Virus record (IMG/VR): IMGVR_UViG_3300023174_000082 | Coordinates: 52,951 to 116,950 of that record | Reading direction: 5' to 3' (one strand) | Source of the DNA: a virus | DNA: 64,000 nt | Shown: positions 34,766-42,429 of the stretch, piece after piece | How the letters are laid out: each line of letters begins with the position of its first letter | How positions within the stretch are numbered: the stretch's first letter is position 1 | Made by a program: the position numbers and the translations under genes | The notes under the pieces: generated by a model | Seen by the model: only the letters and a program-made list of their open reading frames with translations | Database searches by the model: none | What the model was told of the DNA's origin: nothing

Positions 34766-36136
34766 TTAACTTGACTTTTGTCCAGGTTGTGTGCCAGGGA
34801 AAGGTTTAGCAGGTTTGTCGCCACCTTGATCACCATTGTCGGCCCGAGGTTTCAATATCTCGCTGAGACTTTGTCTACTTGGTATGTTACCCATGTCAGT
34901 AGTAGGCACAGTGTATGTATTGTTCACAAAGGTCGAGCGCAAAGTATCATTGGTAGGACCATTGTTAAGGTTTGTACGCACATTGCTTTCAATTTTGACC
35001 CAGCGGCGGCCATCATAGCGGAACAGTCGATTTGGTTGATAATCTAATCGCAAGGCATAATCTCCACTTACAGGATTGGTTGGAAAACTCACACCCGGAG
35101 TAACAGGCAAGCCATTTGGCGCCATGTCGTCGCCAGTGAGATAGCCCATAGTATAACCAAATGACTTTGGTGTGACATTCATGCCACCTTGTGTGCCATC
35201 CACAGTGACAGTGCTTTCGGAACCAAGGCTTGCTGGATTGGCAGGTTGACCATCTTGTGTGGGCTCAATATAAAATTTGGTTACGTCATACCCGCTCAAT
35301 GGAACTTCCACGTCAGCCTGTGTGAGTATGGCGTCGTTGATTTGTGTATCTTTGGTGCGAGTACCTTGCACATCACTGATGGTAGCAGGAGTGTAGGGTG
35401 CCCAAAATTCAGTGTTGGTTATTTCTGTGCCTGCTGGAGTATTTTTTTGAGCTTGATAATATACATCTCCATAGTTCACAATAGAACCCATGGGATAAAA
35501 ATCACCTGGATCCCAAATGTACTCAGCCACAAAAGGTTTGTCAGTGATTGATTTGTATTCTTGTTGATCGTTCAGTGGCGTGGCTTTCACACGCCACAAG
35601 TGTGGCAACCAAGTTTGTGAAAATCCCTCAGAAGCAAACGCCGCATCTTGTATCACATAGTATTTTGGAAATGCTTTTGGGATAGCAGGATTCAGCGGAT
35701 TGTAATCTTTTAAATTTGGAATCTCAAGCACATCGCCGTTCATGAGTTTACGACCAAATGTGTCAATCATGTCGTTGTAGTGGAACGTGATAAACAGCGT
35801 GTCGTTGTTCAAAAACAAGCCAAATTGTGTAAGGTCAAAATCAATGTCTTGTGTGTTGTACACACCGCGCATGACATAAACATCTGTGTCATACACTCTA
35901 TCTCTGTTTTCCAGCAACAGCAAGTCTTGAATGTTCAGTACACTTTGCGTTTCATAAACGGGTTGAGTGGCATCAGCATTGCCGCTGAATGCAGAATCTT
36001 GGCCGCCAGTTTCTGGCCCTAGATACTTGTGAACAAGGATATCCAATCCTCCCACAGTGTACATTTCACTGATGGTGCGGTCAAAAAATTGATAATCTTT
36101 GGTTCGGTTAGGGCGGTAGAGTGACAGGCGAGGCAT
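34766..36136 (-). CDS. 14: Neck protein gp14
   Basis: The protein has 456 residues from the ATG at 36136, giving an MPRLSLYRPNRTKDYQFFDR start. This start is more family-like than one 13 codons earlier and is preceded by TAAATA at 7 nt. The VGGLDILVHKYLGP block and the region with FGRKLMNGDVLEIPNLKDYN, then PKYYVIQDAAFASEGFSQTW, LPHLWRV, are the recognisable gp14 core. The C-terminal 180 residues add a YALRLDYQPNRLFRYDGRRW segment and a disordered Pro/Gly/Lys tail. gp14 with gp13 forms the neck to which tails join. Here the two partners are on opposite strands, separated by an early-type module. Confidence 0.85.
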   Translation of the reverse strand: MPRLSLYRPNRTKDYQFFDRTISEMYTVGGLDILVHKYLGPETGGQDSAFSGNADATQPVYETQSVLNIQDLLLLENRDRVYDTDVYVMRGVYNTQDIDFDLTQFGLFLNNDTLFITFHYNDMIDTFGRKLMNGDVLEIPNLKDYNPLNPAIPKAFPKYYVIQDAAFASEGFSQTWLPHLWRVKATPLNDQQEYKSITDKPFVAEYIWDPGDFYPMGSIVNYGDVYYQAQKNTPAGTEITNTEFWAPYTPATISDVQGTRTKDTQINDAILTQADVEVPLSGYDVTKFYIEPTQDGQPANPASLGSESTVTVDGTQGGMNVTPKSFGYTMGYLTGDDMAPNGLPVTPGVSFPTNPVSGDYALRLDYQPNRLFRYDGRRWVKIESNVRTNLNNGPTNDTLRSTFVNNTYTVPTTDMGNIPSRQSLSEILKPRADNGDQGGDKPAKPFPGTQPGQKSS

Positions 36137-36143
36137 AGTTAAG

Positions 36144-36149
36144 TATTTA
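36144..36149 (-). promoter_or_regulatory. Late-promoter-like TAAATA before gp14
   Basis: On the minus strand CATAAATA ends 7 nt before the gp14 ATG at 36136, and no ribosome-binding site lies between (short-spacing class). Confidence 0.5.
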
Positions 36150-36157
36150 TGGGCAGG

Positions 36158-36186
36158 TTGACCAATAATTCCCAACCTGTTATACT
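36158..36186 (+). promoter_or_regulatory. Sigma70-type promoter, early module (1)
   Basis: TTGACC (36158-36163), a 17-nt spacer and TATACT (36181-36186). The next ATG is at 36193, only 6 nt after the -10 element, so the transcript would start at or beside the A of the ATG and be leaderless. Confidence 0.78.
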
Positions 36187-36192
36187 TTGGGC

Positions 36193-36450
36193 ATGAAAGT
36201 AGTTAAACTGGACCGTAGATTTCGCCAATTCAAACAGCACGGGCATGTGATTGCGGTGCGATGTGATAGTTGGCTGGGGGAAGGTGTTGCTCTTGAAAAA
36301 ATATGCAATGCTAAACTGGAAGGCCACGGCTACATGCCCGACAATGACTGGCATGCATATTTTGGCAAAGACAACGGCCGCCCCAACCGCCCATTCTGGA
36401 TTTCCTTCCGCAGGGAAGCAGATCTTACTTTAGTACTACTTTCTGCCTGA
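36193..36450 (+). CDS. Small early protein of unknown function
   Basis: The protein has 85 residues from the ATG at 36193 (a TTG two codons earlier is less likely). It reads MKVVKLDRRFRQFKQHGHVI and later DNDWHAYFGKDNGRPNRPFW. It is basic at the N-terminus and aromatic-rich in the middle, with no membrane segment or recognisable motif. It stands directly behind a sigma70-type promoter in the early-type module and is followed 1 nt after its stop by a second promoter of the same type. That makes it a typical immediate-early small phage protein, many of which act on host enzymes. I do not recognise the family. Confidence 0.7.
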   Translation: MKVVKLDRRFRQFKQHGHVIAVRCDSWLGEGVALEKICNAKLEGHGYMPDNDWHAYFGKDNGRPNRPFWISFRREADLTLVLLSA

Positions 36451-36479
36451 TTGACCAAATAATCAAAATCTGCTATAAT
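36451..36479 (+). promoter_or_regulatory. Sigma70-type promoter, early module (2)
   Basis: TTGACC (36451-36456), a 17-nt spacer and a perfect TATAAT (36474-36479). It begins at the base after the stop of the previous gene. The leader to the ATG at 36507 is about 20 nt and contains ACAGGAG. Confidence 0.85.
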
Positions 36480-36506
36480 ACACACTTGTTCACTACAGGA
36501 GCCCGT

Positions 36507-36794
36507 ATGCAAAAGGCAGCAAATTTTGTTGCAAAGTACTCTACTGCCAACAAGTCCAAAGCAGTGGTGCCTTATGACCTAATAAAAGCCACAGAAAAAT
36601 GGGTGGAGTACAGCCTGGACATTGTGGATATGAATCGTATTTTGATGCAGTCAGACTTTGACACCAAATGGCGGCTGATGGAGGCTCTTGATGTTGCAGA
36701 GCGCAAACGAAAGTACATGTACAACCACAAAAACTTTAAACTCAAACGTGCCACGCAATTGTTTGAACTCTGCCGAGATTTACCTGTAAAATAA
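36507..36794 (+). CDS. Small early helical protein of unknown function
   Basis: The protein has 95 residues from the ATG at 36507, chosen because CAGGAG lies 7-8 nt upstream. It is basic and almost wholly helical, with MQKAANFVAKYSTANKSK, EKWVEYSLDIVDMNRILMQS and a lysine/arginine-rich AERKRKYMYNHKNFKLKRAT near the end. The composition would suit nucleic-acid binding, but no named domain is seen. It is transcribed from its own sigma70-type promoter and followed after 12 nt by the 378-residue early gene, so the two are probably one unit. Confidence 0.72.
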   Translation: MQKAANFVAKYSTANKSKAVVPYDLIKATEKWVEYSLDIVDMNRILMQSDFDTKWRLMEALDVAERKRKYMYNHKNFKLKRATQLFELCRDLPVK

Positions 36795-36806
36795 GTAAGG
36801 ACACAT

Positions 36807-37943
36807 ATGAGCACCACATTCAAAATTAAACTGCTAAACCCTCGCAGTTCTGACACCAACATCTTGGGCATGGAGCCTACTTGGCAGATCCAGCCCACAG
36901 AGTATCGTACCAGTCGACTGAGCAAAGCATTCTCGTGGTACAACTATTTCTACGGCAAGAAAGATGCCCGGGATATGATTGTAAACTATCTTGAAGCACA
37001 TGACCGCAAGGCCGATGTGCGACTGCTCAAAGGCATTCCAGATTCAGCCATTCGCTTGACTACAGGTTGGCTGTGCCGAATGAGCATGGTGGGCTTGGAA
37101 CTGCATGCTGAGGAACAACTCAAATTGCAAAACCAACTGCGAGAAATATTGGACAGCAAGCAGAATGAAGTTGCGCCCGAAGCAGTAGTGGAAGACGCTA
37201 CACCAAGAATTACCATCCAAGACCGACTGCGCGAAAAAGCGGCTGAGTGTAACGGTGAATTGGAAGGCTTATTTGATGAATTCATGCTAAGTGGCGCCAA
37301 AATGACTGCTGACTTCAAACCTGTAGTAATCATGCGTGGATTGAACGTAGCACCACAACTGATCAGTCAAATTTCTGACAACTGGAAACGCAAGCTCTCA
37401 GAGTTTGAGCGTGTGGCAGAAGGCAAAGACCCTCAGTTGATCGAAGGCTACAGTTACCTTTCTAAAATACAACTGCGCAATGTGATCAAGTTTTGCGAAG
37501 CTGTGGTCAACGACTGCGGTGCTTATGTGCAGATCAAGAAAGTGGAACGCAAGCCACGCAAGGTCAAGGCAGTGCCACCAGAAAAACGTGCGGCCAAGTT
37601 CAAGATGCTGGCAGAGTTTGCAGAACTCAAACTCAAATCATTGCCAGCCGCAAGCCTTGTGGACAAAACAGAAGCCTGGTTGTATGACAGCAAAAAGCGC
37701 AAGCTCATCCACCTTGTGGCAGACAGCCACACACAGGCATTCACTGTAAAGAACAACTCAATTATTGGGTTTTCAACTGTGGATACAGTACAAAAAACTC
37801 TGCGCAAGCCAGCAGAACAGCTGAAGGGTATTACAGGTGCTGGCAAGCCGGCAGCTCGCAAGGCGTTCAAAGATATCAAAGCCACTGAAACTGCATGGAA
37901 TGCCCGTGGCACAGAGAACTTGATCATACTCAAGAGTTGGTAA
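36807..37943 (+). CDS. Early protein of unknown function, basic
   Basis: This 378-residue protein has an N-terminal part with TYEYRTSRLSKAFSWYNYFY-like aromatic sequence (actual start MSTTFKIKLLNPRSSDTNIL) and a GKKDARDMIVNYLEAH helix. A middle Glu-rich helical part (about 100-170) follows, then a KKVERKPRKVKAVPPEKRAA segment (about 235-255). The C-terminal domain has KTEAWLYDSKKRKLIHLVAD and ends KPAARKAFKDIKATETAWNA. The Lys-Pro-Arg-Lys segment and overall basicity suggest DNA or RNA binding. I do not recognise the family. It is co-directional with the preceding small early gene. Its stop codon is part of the TAAATA element of gp13, where early-type and late-type expression meet. Confidence 0.75.
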   Translation: MSTTFKIKLLNPRSSDTNILGMEPTWQIQPTEYRTSRLSKAFSWYNYFYGKKDARDMIVNYLEAHDRKADVRLLKGIPDSAIRLTTGWLCRMSMVGLELHAEEQLKLQNQLREILDSKQNEVAPEAVVEDATPRITIQDRLREKAAECNGELEGLFDEFMLSGAKMTADFKPVVIMRGLNVAPQLISQISDNWKRKLSEFERVAEGKDPQLIEGYSYLSKIQLRNVIKFCEAVVNDCGAYVQIKKVERKPRKVKAVPPEKRAAKFKMLAEFAELKLKSLPAASLVDKTEAWLYDSKKRKLIHLVADSHTQAFTVKNNSIIGFSTVDTVQKTLRKPAEQLKGITGAGKPAARKAFKDIKATETAWNARGTENLIILKSW

Positions 37944-37946
37944 ATA
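37941..37946 (+). promoter_or_regulatory. Late-promoter-like TAAATA before gp13
   Basis: The sequence GGTAAATA overlaps the stop of the early gene and ends 18 nt before the gp13 ATG. Confidence 0.5.
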
Positions 37947-37947
37947 T

Positions 37948-37964
37948 AGGGACACGGAGTCCCT
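37948..37964 (+). promoter_or_regulatory. Hairpin at the gp13 translation start
   Basis: AGGGAC-ACGGA-GTCCCT forms a perfect 6-bp stem that ends at the base before the ATG at 37965. The 5-nt loop and adjacent stem contain the only Shine-Dalgarno-like bases (CGGAG). It could present or mask the ribosome-binding site. Confidence 0.5.
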
Positions 37965-38732
37965 ATGGCAGAACAGCAAGACACACTATCTCAACTCAAG
38001 CAAAATCTCAATGAGTATGTACAGCTTCAGCTGGGCAGTCAAATCATTGATCTTGAACTAGATCCCGAACATTACGAAGCGGCATATCAAAAGACCATTG
38101 GCACCTATCGTCAACGTGCTAACAATGCCTATGAAGAAAGCTACAGCTTCATGTACTTGGTCAAGGACGAAAACATCTACCAACTGCCGCAAGAAGTTGT
38201 AAGTGTGCGCCAAATATTCCGTAGAACATTTGGTGATGCAACTGGCCCATACGCAAGTAATTTTGATCCGTTTAGTCAAGCCAGCTTGAATGTGTATCTG
38301 ATGAACTTTAACGTGGCTGGTGGCTTGGCCACGTATGACTTTTACAGTCAGTACGTTGAGTTGGCTGCCAGAATGTTTGGCGGCTACATGAATTACACAT
38401 GGAATCCTGTAACTAAAAAACTGCAATTGATCCGTGATCCCAAAGGTACCGGCGAAGCTGTGTTGTTGTGGACTTACAACTTGAAACCAGAAATCAATTT
38501 GCTCAGCGACTATCAAATTCAACAATGGATCCGTGACTACATGGTTGCCAACTGCAAAATGATCATTGGTGAAGCCCGTGAGAAGTTTGGTCAGATAGCT
38601 GGCCCACAGGGCGGTGGTACCCTAAATGGCACTGCCATGAAAGCCGAAGCGCAAACCCAAATGGATGCTCTTCTTGAACAACTCAAAATGTATGTGGACG
38701 GCAGTCAGCCGTTGACTTGGGTAATTGGATAA
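37965..38732 (+). CDS. 13: Neck protein gp13
   Basis: The protein has 255 residues, with gp13-type blocks LELDPEHYEAAYQKTIGTYR, NNAYEESYSFMYLVKDENIY followed by QLPQEVVSVRQIFRRT, LATYDFYSQYVELAARMFGG, and the C-terminal QQWIRDYMVANCKMIIGEAR. T4 gp13 is about 309 residues; this form is like the shorter cyanophage versions. It joins the portal to gp14/gp15. It is separated from gp14, which reads the other way, by the early-type module, and is preceded by a late-like element and a start-site hairpin. Confidence 0.88.
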   Translation: MAEQQDTLSQLKQNLNEYVQLQLGSQIIDLELDPEHYEAAYQKTIGTYRQRANNAYEESYSFMYLVKDENIYQLPQEVVSVRQIFRRTFGDATGPYASNFDPFSQASLNVYLMNFNVAGGLATYDFYSQYVELAARMFGGYMNYTWNPVTKKLQLIRDPKGTGEAVLLWTYNLKPEINLLSDYQIQQWIRDYMVANCKMIIGEAREKFGQIAGPQGGGTLNGTAMKAEAQTQMDALLEQLKMYVDGSQPLTWVIG

Positions 38733-38761
38733 TTGACACAAACATAAATCCCTGCTATAAT
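38733..38761 (+). promoter_or_regulatory. Consensus sigma70 promoter, early module (3)
   Basis: TTGACA (38733-38738), a 17-nt spacer and TATAAT (38756-38761) give a perfect consensus. It begins at the base after the gp13 stop. The ATG at 38767 is 5 nt past the -10 element, so a leaderless transcript is predicted. Confidence 0.92.
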
Positions 38762-38766
38762 GTAGC

Positions 38767-39288
38767 ATGGACTTAATGATCGATCTTGAGGGCTTGGGAA
38801 CAGGCCCTGACACCACTATTCTTACCATTGCCGCCCAAGCGTTTGATCCGTTTGGCTCTGGCTATTACGAGCAATCATTCTATGCTAGGGTTACACTGGA
38901 AAGCCAGGAAACCCGTAGCATACAGCAAGGCACCATAGAGTGGTGGTCCACACAACCTGCGGTGGTTCGTGATGAAGCATTTGCTGAAGATGGCCGTATA
39001 CCCTTGGATGAGGCGCTTGATGGCTTGGGCCGACTAATTTGGCACTCCAAACGAATCTGGGCACAAGGTCCAACATACGACATGAACATCCTGGAGCATG
39101 CCTACAAGAGTTACAACAAACCCTTGCCCTGGCAGTACTATATGGTACGTGACAGTCGTACAGTGTTCTCGTTGTGGCCCGACCAGCCCATTCCGCCTAC
39201 CAGTCACCATGCACTAGAAGACTGCCGCCGACAAATAGGCATGCTACAAAACACACTCAAGCATCTTAGAGTTCAAGACCTAAAGTAA
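38767..39288 (+). CDS. DEDDh-type 3'-5' exonuclease (DexA-like)
   Basis: The protein has 173 residues. The exonuclease motifs are complete: Exo I LMIDLEGLG (Asp6, Glu8), Exo II PTYDMNILEHAY (Asp105) and Exo III HHALEDCRRQ (His147/His148, Asp152). This matches the short phage exonuclease family that includes T4 DexA (RNase-T-like fold, PF16473). It would remove nucleotides from 3' ends of DNA or RNA with two metal ions, helping host-DNA breakdown or RNA turnover. It is driven by a perfect sigma70 promoter, consistent with early expression, and starts a plus-strand group with the glycosyltransferase-like, radical-SAM and dNMP-kinase genes. Confidence 0.92.
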   Translation: MDLMIDLEGLGTGPDTTILTIAAQAFDPFGSGYYEQSFYARVTLESQETRSIQQGTIEWWSTQPAVVRDEAFAEDGRIPLDEALDGLGRLIWHSKRIWAQGPTYDMNILEHAYKSYNKPLPWQYYMVRDSRTVFSLWPDQPIPPTSHHALEDCRRQIGMLQNTLKHLRVQDLK

Positions 39289-39293
39289 TTGGC

Positions 39294-40370
39294 ATGACAC
39301 ACGTAATTACATTTGACTTTGGTGGTAAATTCAGTCCTGTTTCGTATCAAAAACTTTTGACTGATATTGCTACCGCGGCCAACACAAGTAAAGACGTTGT
39401 TGTGCTGGGCTGTAGAGAAGAAGATTGCAACCCTTCTGAAAATTACGTTCAAACGCTAGAACTACAAAAGTACATACATGATCTTGGCATGAAATTTTGT
39501 GTTCTGTTCAATCATTACACTCAGTACACCAATGAACACATGCCAGGTATTGATGTTGGCTATGTTGATTTCATGTTGTTGAAAACAATTTATCATGCAC
39601 CTGCTCCACTGCCCAGGCAAGGAAATCGCATTTTATTTTTGATGGGTAAACCCAACAGACTACACCGAGCCCCTCTGTTGTACAAATTTTATGAACACAA
39701 TCAACTTGATCGTCTAAGTTGGTCACTGTTTGTGCCCAAACCAATTGAAGATCAAGTGAGAAATCTGATTCCCACTGCAAGTAATCAACAATGGCAAGAT
39801 TTTTTAGCATTACAGCGCAGTCCAGATGGAGTGGTACCTTTACTAAGTGGCGACAGTATTCACATCTGTAATTATTTTTGTTATGATGCAACTGTATTTG
39901 CAGATGCCAACATGAGTTTGATCAGTGAAAGTATGTTTGAACAACACACTTTAACGTCGGCCCGTGCCACAGAAAAAACCTATAAAACAATCAACAATCG
40001 ACATCCTTTTGTGATTGCTGGTCCTGTAGGTACATTGGCAAGACTTCAATCGTTAGGATACAAAACTTTTGAAAATTATTTGCCTTGCCCGGACTATGAT
40101 CAAGAAATTGATGTTGACAAACGGCTAGAACAAATTTACAAAAACACTCTGGCATTGCATGAATTGGTTACAACTGATCCAAAAATTCTTGCAGATGATG
40201 TAGAACATAATTATACTGTGAATCAGCAACGTTACCAGCAAGAACTTGATTGTGTGTCTGCCATGCTAACAAAGTATGGCTATTGTGGATTGCCCATTGA
40301 TGTTCTTATGATGCATGATCAAATAGCACCAAATGCATTGACAGAGAAATTTATACAGATCAACAAATGA
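39294..40370 (+). CDS. Glycosyltransferase-like protein (paralogue of the 57282 gene)
   Basis: The protein has 358 residues. The C-terminal part carries the pattern SLISESMFEQ, TEKTYKTINNRHPFVIAGPV, GTLARLQSLGYKTFENY. The gene at 57282 has the same arrangement: VSEKIFKPMAYYHPFIVFGS, FETLKYLHREGFETF. The (T/S)EKx(Y/F)Kx(I/M)xxxHPF(V/I) motif resembles the donor-binding end of exostosin/fucosyltransferase-type enzymes. The N-terminal half contains RILFLMGKPNRLHRAPLLYK, typical of this type. It overlaps the following radical-SAM gene by 4 nt, a coupling that suggests joint action on one substrate. The exact sugar and acceptor are unknown; the family assignment is inference from motifs. Confidence 0.65.
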   Translation: MTHVITFDFGGKFSPVSYQKLLTDIATAANTSKDVVVLGCREEDCNPSENYVQTLELQKYIHDLGMKFCVLFNHYTQYTNEHMPGIDVGYVDFMLLKTIYHAPAPLPRQGNRILFLMGKPNRLHRAPLLYKFYEHNQLDRLSWSLFVPKPIEDQVRNLIPTASNQQWQDFLALQRSPDGVVPLLSGDSIHICNYFCYDATVFADANMSLISESMFEQHTLTSARATEKTYKTINNRHPFVIAGPVGTLARLQSLGYKTFENYLPCPDYDQEIDVDKRLEQIYKNTLALHELVTTDPKILADDVEHNYTVNQQRYQQELDCVSAMLTKYGYCGLPIDVLMMHDQIAPNALTEKFIQINK

Positions 40371-41455
40371 CCAAATCTAATTTCATGTGCAAAGCACCTT
40401 GGGTTAGCGTAGCGTTCCAACCCAGTGGCCAAGCTGGGCCGTGCTGTGTTTATGAATTGAACTGTCTTAAACCAGTGGGTGATCCTATTGCGGATACATT
40501 TAAACAAGAACGTGCAGATTTTTTAACAGGCACTGTGCCACCAGGATGTAAAAAATGTCATTACAGTTTTTTGGAAACTGGGAAAAGCTATGCAAACACA
40601 TTTGATCAGTACTATACTGACTTTGACAAAGTTCACGTACAAGAAATAAATGTCAAATCAAACAACATTTGCAATTTGGCCTGCAGGAGTTGTGGACCGC
40701 ACTTTAGTTCCAAGTGGGAAGAAGAATTTGCTCCGTTGATAAAAATAACCAAAGACAACACAGTATCAGAAAAACTAAAGTTATTAAACATAACCAAACT
40801 CAGAAGGATAGTGATAGCCGGCGGCGAACCCACACTAACTCAAGAACATGTTGATTTATTGCAAACTCTAGTGGATATAGGGCACACCAATGTTGAAATA
40901 CGCATTTCAATTAATCTTACAAATTTAAAATACAAACAAACAGACTTGGTATCTTTGTGGAAAAAATTTCCCAACTTACTTTTACAACTCAGCATTGATG
41001 CTGTAGAAGACCGCGCCTCAAACATACGGTCCGGCACTGACTGGGAGTTAGTAAGCGCCAATCTCAAAACTGTCATTGACAGCGGAATATCATACTATGT
41101 CAATGTAACAGTAAGTGCATTGAACATTTGGTTTCTTGAAGAAACATTACTGCATTTGAAAAATACTTACAATATTAAAAACGTTAATTTTACACCGCTG
41201 ATTGGTCCAGAAGAACTAAGCATACAGGTAATTCCAGACCAATATCGGGCTCAGTTAGATCAAATGCTTACTCGTTGTGAAAACATGGGCTACACCCTTA
41301 AACAAGTTAAAGCATTTTTTCATAGCAATCACAGACCAGATTTGTGGACAAAATTTTTAATATACAACCTCATGTTAGATCAAACAAGGAACGAAAGTTT
41401 TTTTAAAACTTTGCCTATAAAAAACGATCTAATAAGTCAGTGGCTTGCCCTTTAA
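40367..41455 (+). CDS. Radical SAM protein with N-terminal cysteine-rich (twitch/SPASM-like) region
   Basis: The protein has 362 residues. The N-terminus holds CKAPWVSVAFQPSGQAGPCC and a later CKKCHY pair, a small iron-sulfur-type region. The radical-SAM core starts with NNICNLACRSCGPHFSS (Cys102, Cys106, Cys109; CX3CX2C), then VIAGGEPTLTQEHVDLL (GGE motif) and LLQLSIDAVEDRASNIRSGT. Such enzymes cleave S-adenosylmethionine to a 5'-deoxyadenosyl radical and use it on peptides or sugars. It overlaps the glycosyltransferase-like gene upstream by 4 nt. Two related enzymes lie at 53693 and 55383. The substrate is unknown. Confidence 0.85.
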   Translation: MTKSNFMCKAPWVSVAFQPSGQAGPCCVYELNCLKPVGDPIADTFKQERADFLTGTVPPGCKKCHYSFLETGKSYANTFDQYYTDFDKVHVQEINVKSNNICNLACRSCGPHFSSKWEEEFAPLIKITKDNTVSEKLKLLNITKLRRIVIAGGEPTLTQEHVDLLQTLVDIGHTNVEIRISINLTNLKYKQTDLVSLWKKFPNLLLQLSIDAVEDRASNIRSGTDWELVSANLKTVIDSGISYYVNVTVSALNIWFLEETLLHLKNTYNIKNVNFTPLIGPEELSIQVIPDQYRAQLDQMLTRCENMGYTLKQVKAFFHSNHRPDLWTKFLIYNLMLDQTRNESFFKTLPIKNDLISQWLAL

Positions 41456-41467
41456 CAGGAAAAATAT

Positions 41468-42118
41468 ATGATCATTGGTATATGTGGATTCATTGGGTCT
41501 GGTAAAGACACCATTGCTGATTATTTGGTAAATTTACATCACTTTCGTAGAGAAAGTTTTGCAAGTACTTTGAAAGATGCTGTGGCTCAAGTGTTTGGAT
41601 GGGACAGAACCTTGTTAGAAGGACGTACAAAACAAGCCCGAGAATGGCGCGAGCGTGTGGATCCATGGTGGGCAGATCGCCTGGGTATGCCCACACTAAC
41701 ACCACGCTGGATCTTGCAATACTGGGGTACAGAAGTATGCAGAGCAGGATTTCACGATGACATTTGGATTGCCAGCTTGGAAAACAAACTGCGCCACAGC
41801 CAGGATGATGTTGTGATTTCAGACTGCCGTTTTCCCAACGAAATTCTAGCCATTAAGAACGCTGGCGGACGTGTGATTCGTGTAGTGCGCGGACCCGAGC
41901 CTGCTTGGTACAATGCGGCTGTAAGTGTTAATCGTGGTGCCAATGGCAATTCAACATGGGCATTGAGTCGAAATAAGTTAGAAAAACTTAAAATTCATGC
42001 AAGCGAAACTGCATGGGTAGGCACTGATTTTGATGCTGTGTTAGACAATAACGGTACACTGGATGACCTGTATCAGCAGGTCAAGAGTCTGGTTCAAGAT
42101 CCCCAGGCTTCCATGTAG
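41468..42118 (+). CDS. 1: Deoxynucleoside monophosphate kinase (gp1-like)
   Basis: The protein has 216 residues and starts with a P-loop, IIGICGFIGSGKDTIADYL (Gly7-Thr15). FGWDRTLLEGRTKQAREWRE and DPWWADRLGMPTLTPRWILQ follow, then YWGTEVCR and VVISDCRFPNEILAIKNAGG. These are hallmark blocks of T4 gp1-type dNMP kinases, which phosphorylate dGMP, dTMP and hydroxymethyl-dCMP for phage DNA synthesis. The 3' end overlaps the convergent HNH-like gene by 38 nt. A plus-strand terminator for this unit lies inside that gene. Confidence 0.92.
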   Translation: MIIGICGFIGSGKDTIADYLVNLHHFRRESFASTLKDAVAQVFGWDRTLLEGRTKQAREWRERVDPWWADRLGMPTLTPRWILQYWGTEVCRAGFHDDIWIASLENKLRHSQDDVVISDCRFPNEILAIKNAGGRVIRVVRGPEPAWYNAAVSVNRGANGNSTWALSRNKLEKLKIHASETAWVGTDFDAVLDNNGTLDDLYQQVKSLVQDPQASM

Positions 42119-42425
42119 AATCTGTACGTTTTAAATCTGCCACACAATTCAAACACACAGTCTTTAGATTACGAAGCTCACAGTTATTGAGGTTACTATC
42201 CACATGGTATACCAACAACTGACTGTGATGTCTGGCCTTAAACCCACATCGATCACATGTGGGTTTTTTCTTATATCCACTTGATTGCCAGCGCGGCACT
42301 GGTGCTTTGATTTTGCGATTTTTCTTTATGCAAGTTTCGCAACGACTGCGATAGTATATCTTGCCATCTCTATAACAGTTTACAGCTCGAGGCCGTTGAT
42401 TACATGCCGGACATACAGGTCTCAT
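42081..42425 (-). CDS. HNH-like endonuclease with zinc-finger cysteines
   Basis: The protein has 114 residues and several CxxC pairs: CPAC (5-8), CETC (about 29-32), CDRC (about 57-60) and CLNC near residue 96. The segment LLVYHVDSNLNNCELRNLKT followed by VCLNC is the HNH beta-beta-alpha-metal pattern (HxDxNxxNNxxxNLxxxCxxC). It resembles free-standing phage HNH endonucleases, which act in homing or DNA packaging. It is the only minus-strand gene between dNMP kinase and the sheath gene, overlaps the kinase, and has its own TAAATA element 4 nt before the ATG. This is compatible with an invading homing gene. Its coding strand carries the complement of a terminator at 42241-42269. Confidence 0.8.
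   Translation of the reverse strand: MRPVCPACNQRPRAVNCYRDGKIYYRSRCETCIKKNRKIKAPVPRWQSSGYKKKPTCDRCGFKARHHSQLLVYHVDSNLNNCELRNLKTVCLNCVADLKRTDSTWKPGDLEPDS
42241..42269 (+). terminator. Rho-independent terminator embedded antisense in the HNH-like gene
   Basis: AACCCACAT (42241-42249) pairs perfectly over 9 bp with ATGTGGGTT (42257-42265) across a 7-nt loop and runs into a six-T tract (42264-42269). It is about 120 nt after the dNMP-kinase stop and would end the exonuclease-to-kinase transcript. The same bases encode the zinc-knuckle region of the HNH-like protein on the other strand. Confidence 0.85.
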
Positions 42426-42429
42426 GTGG

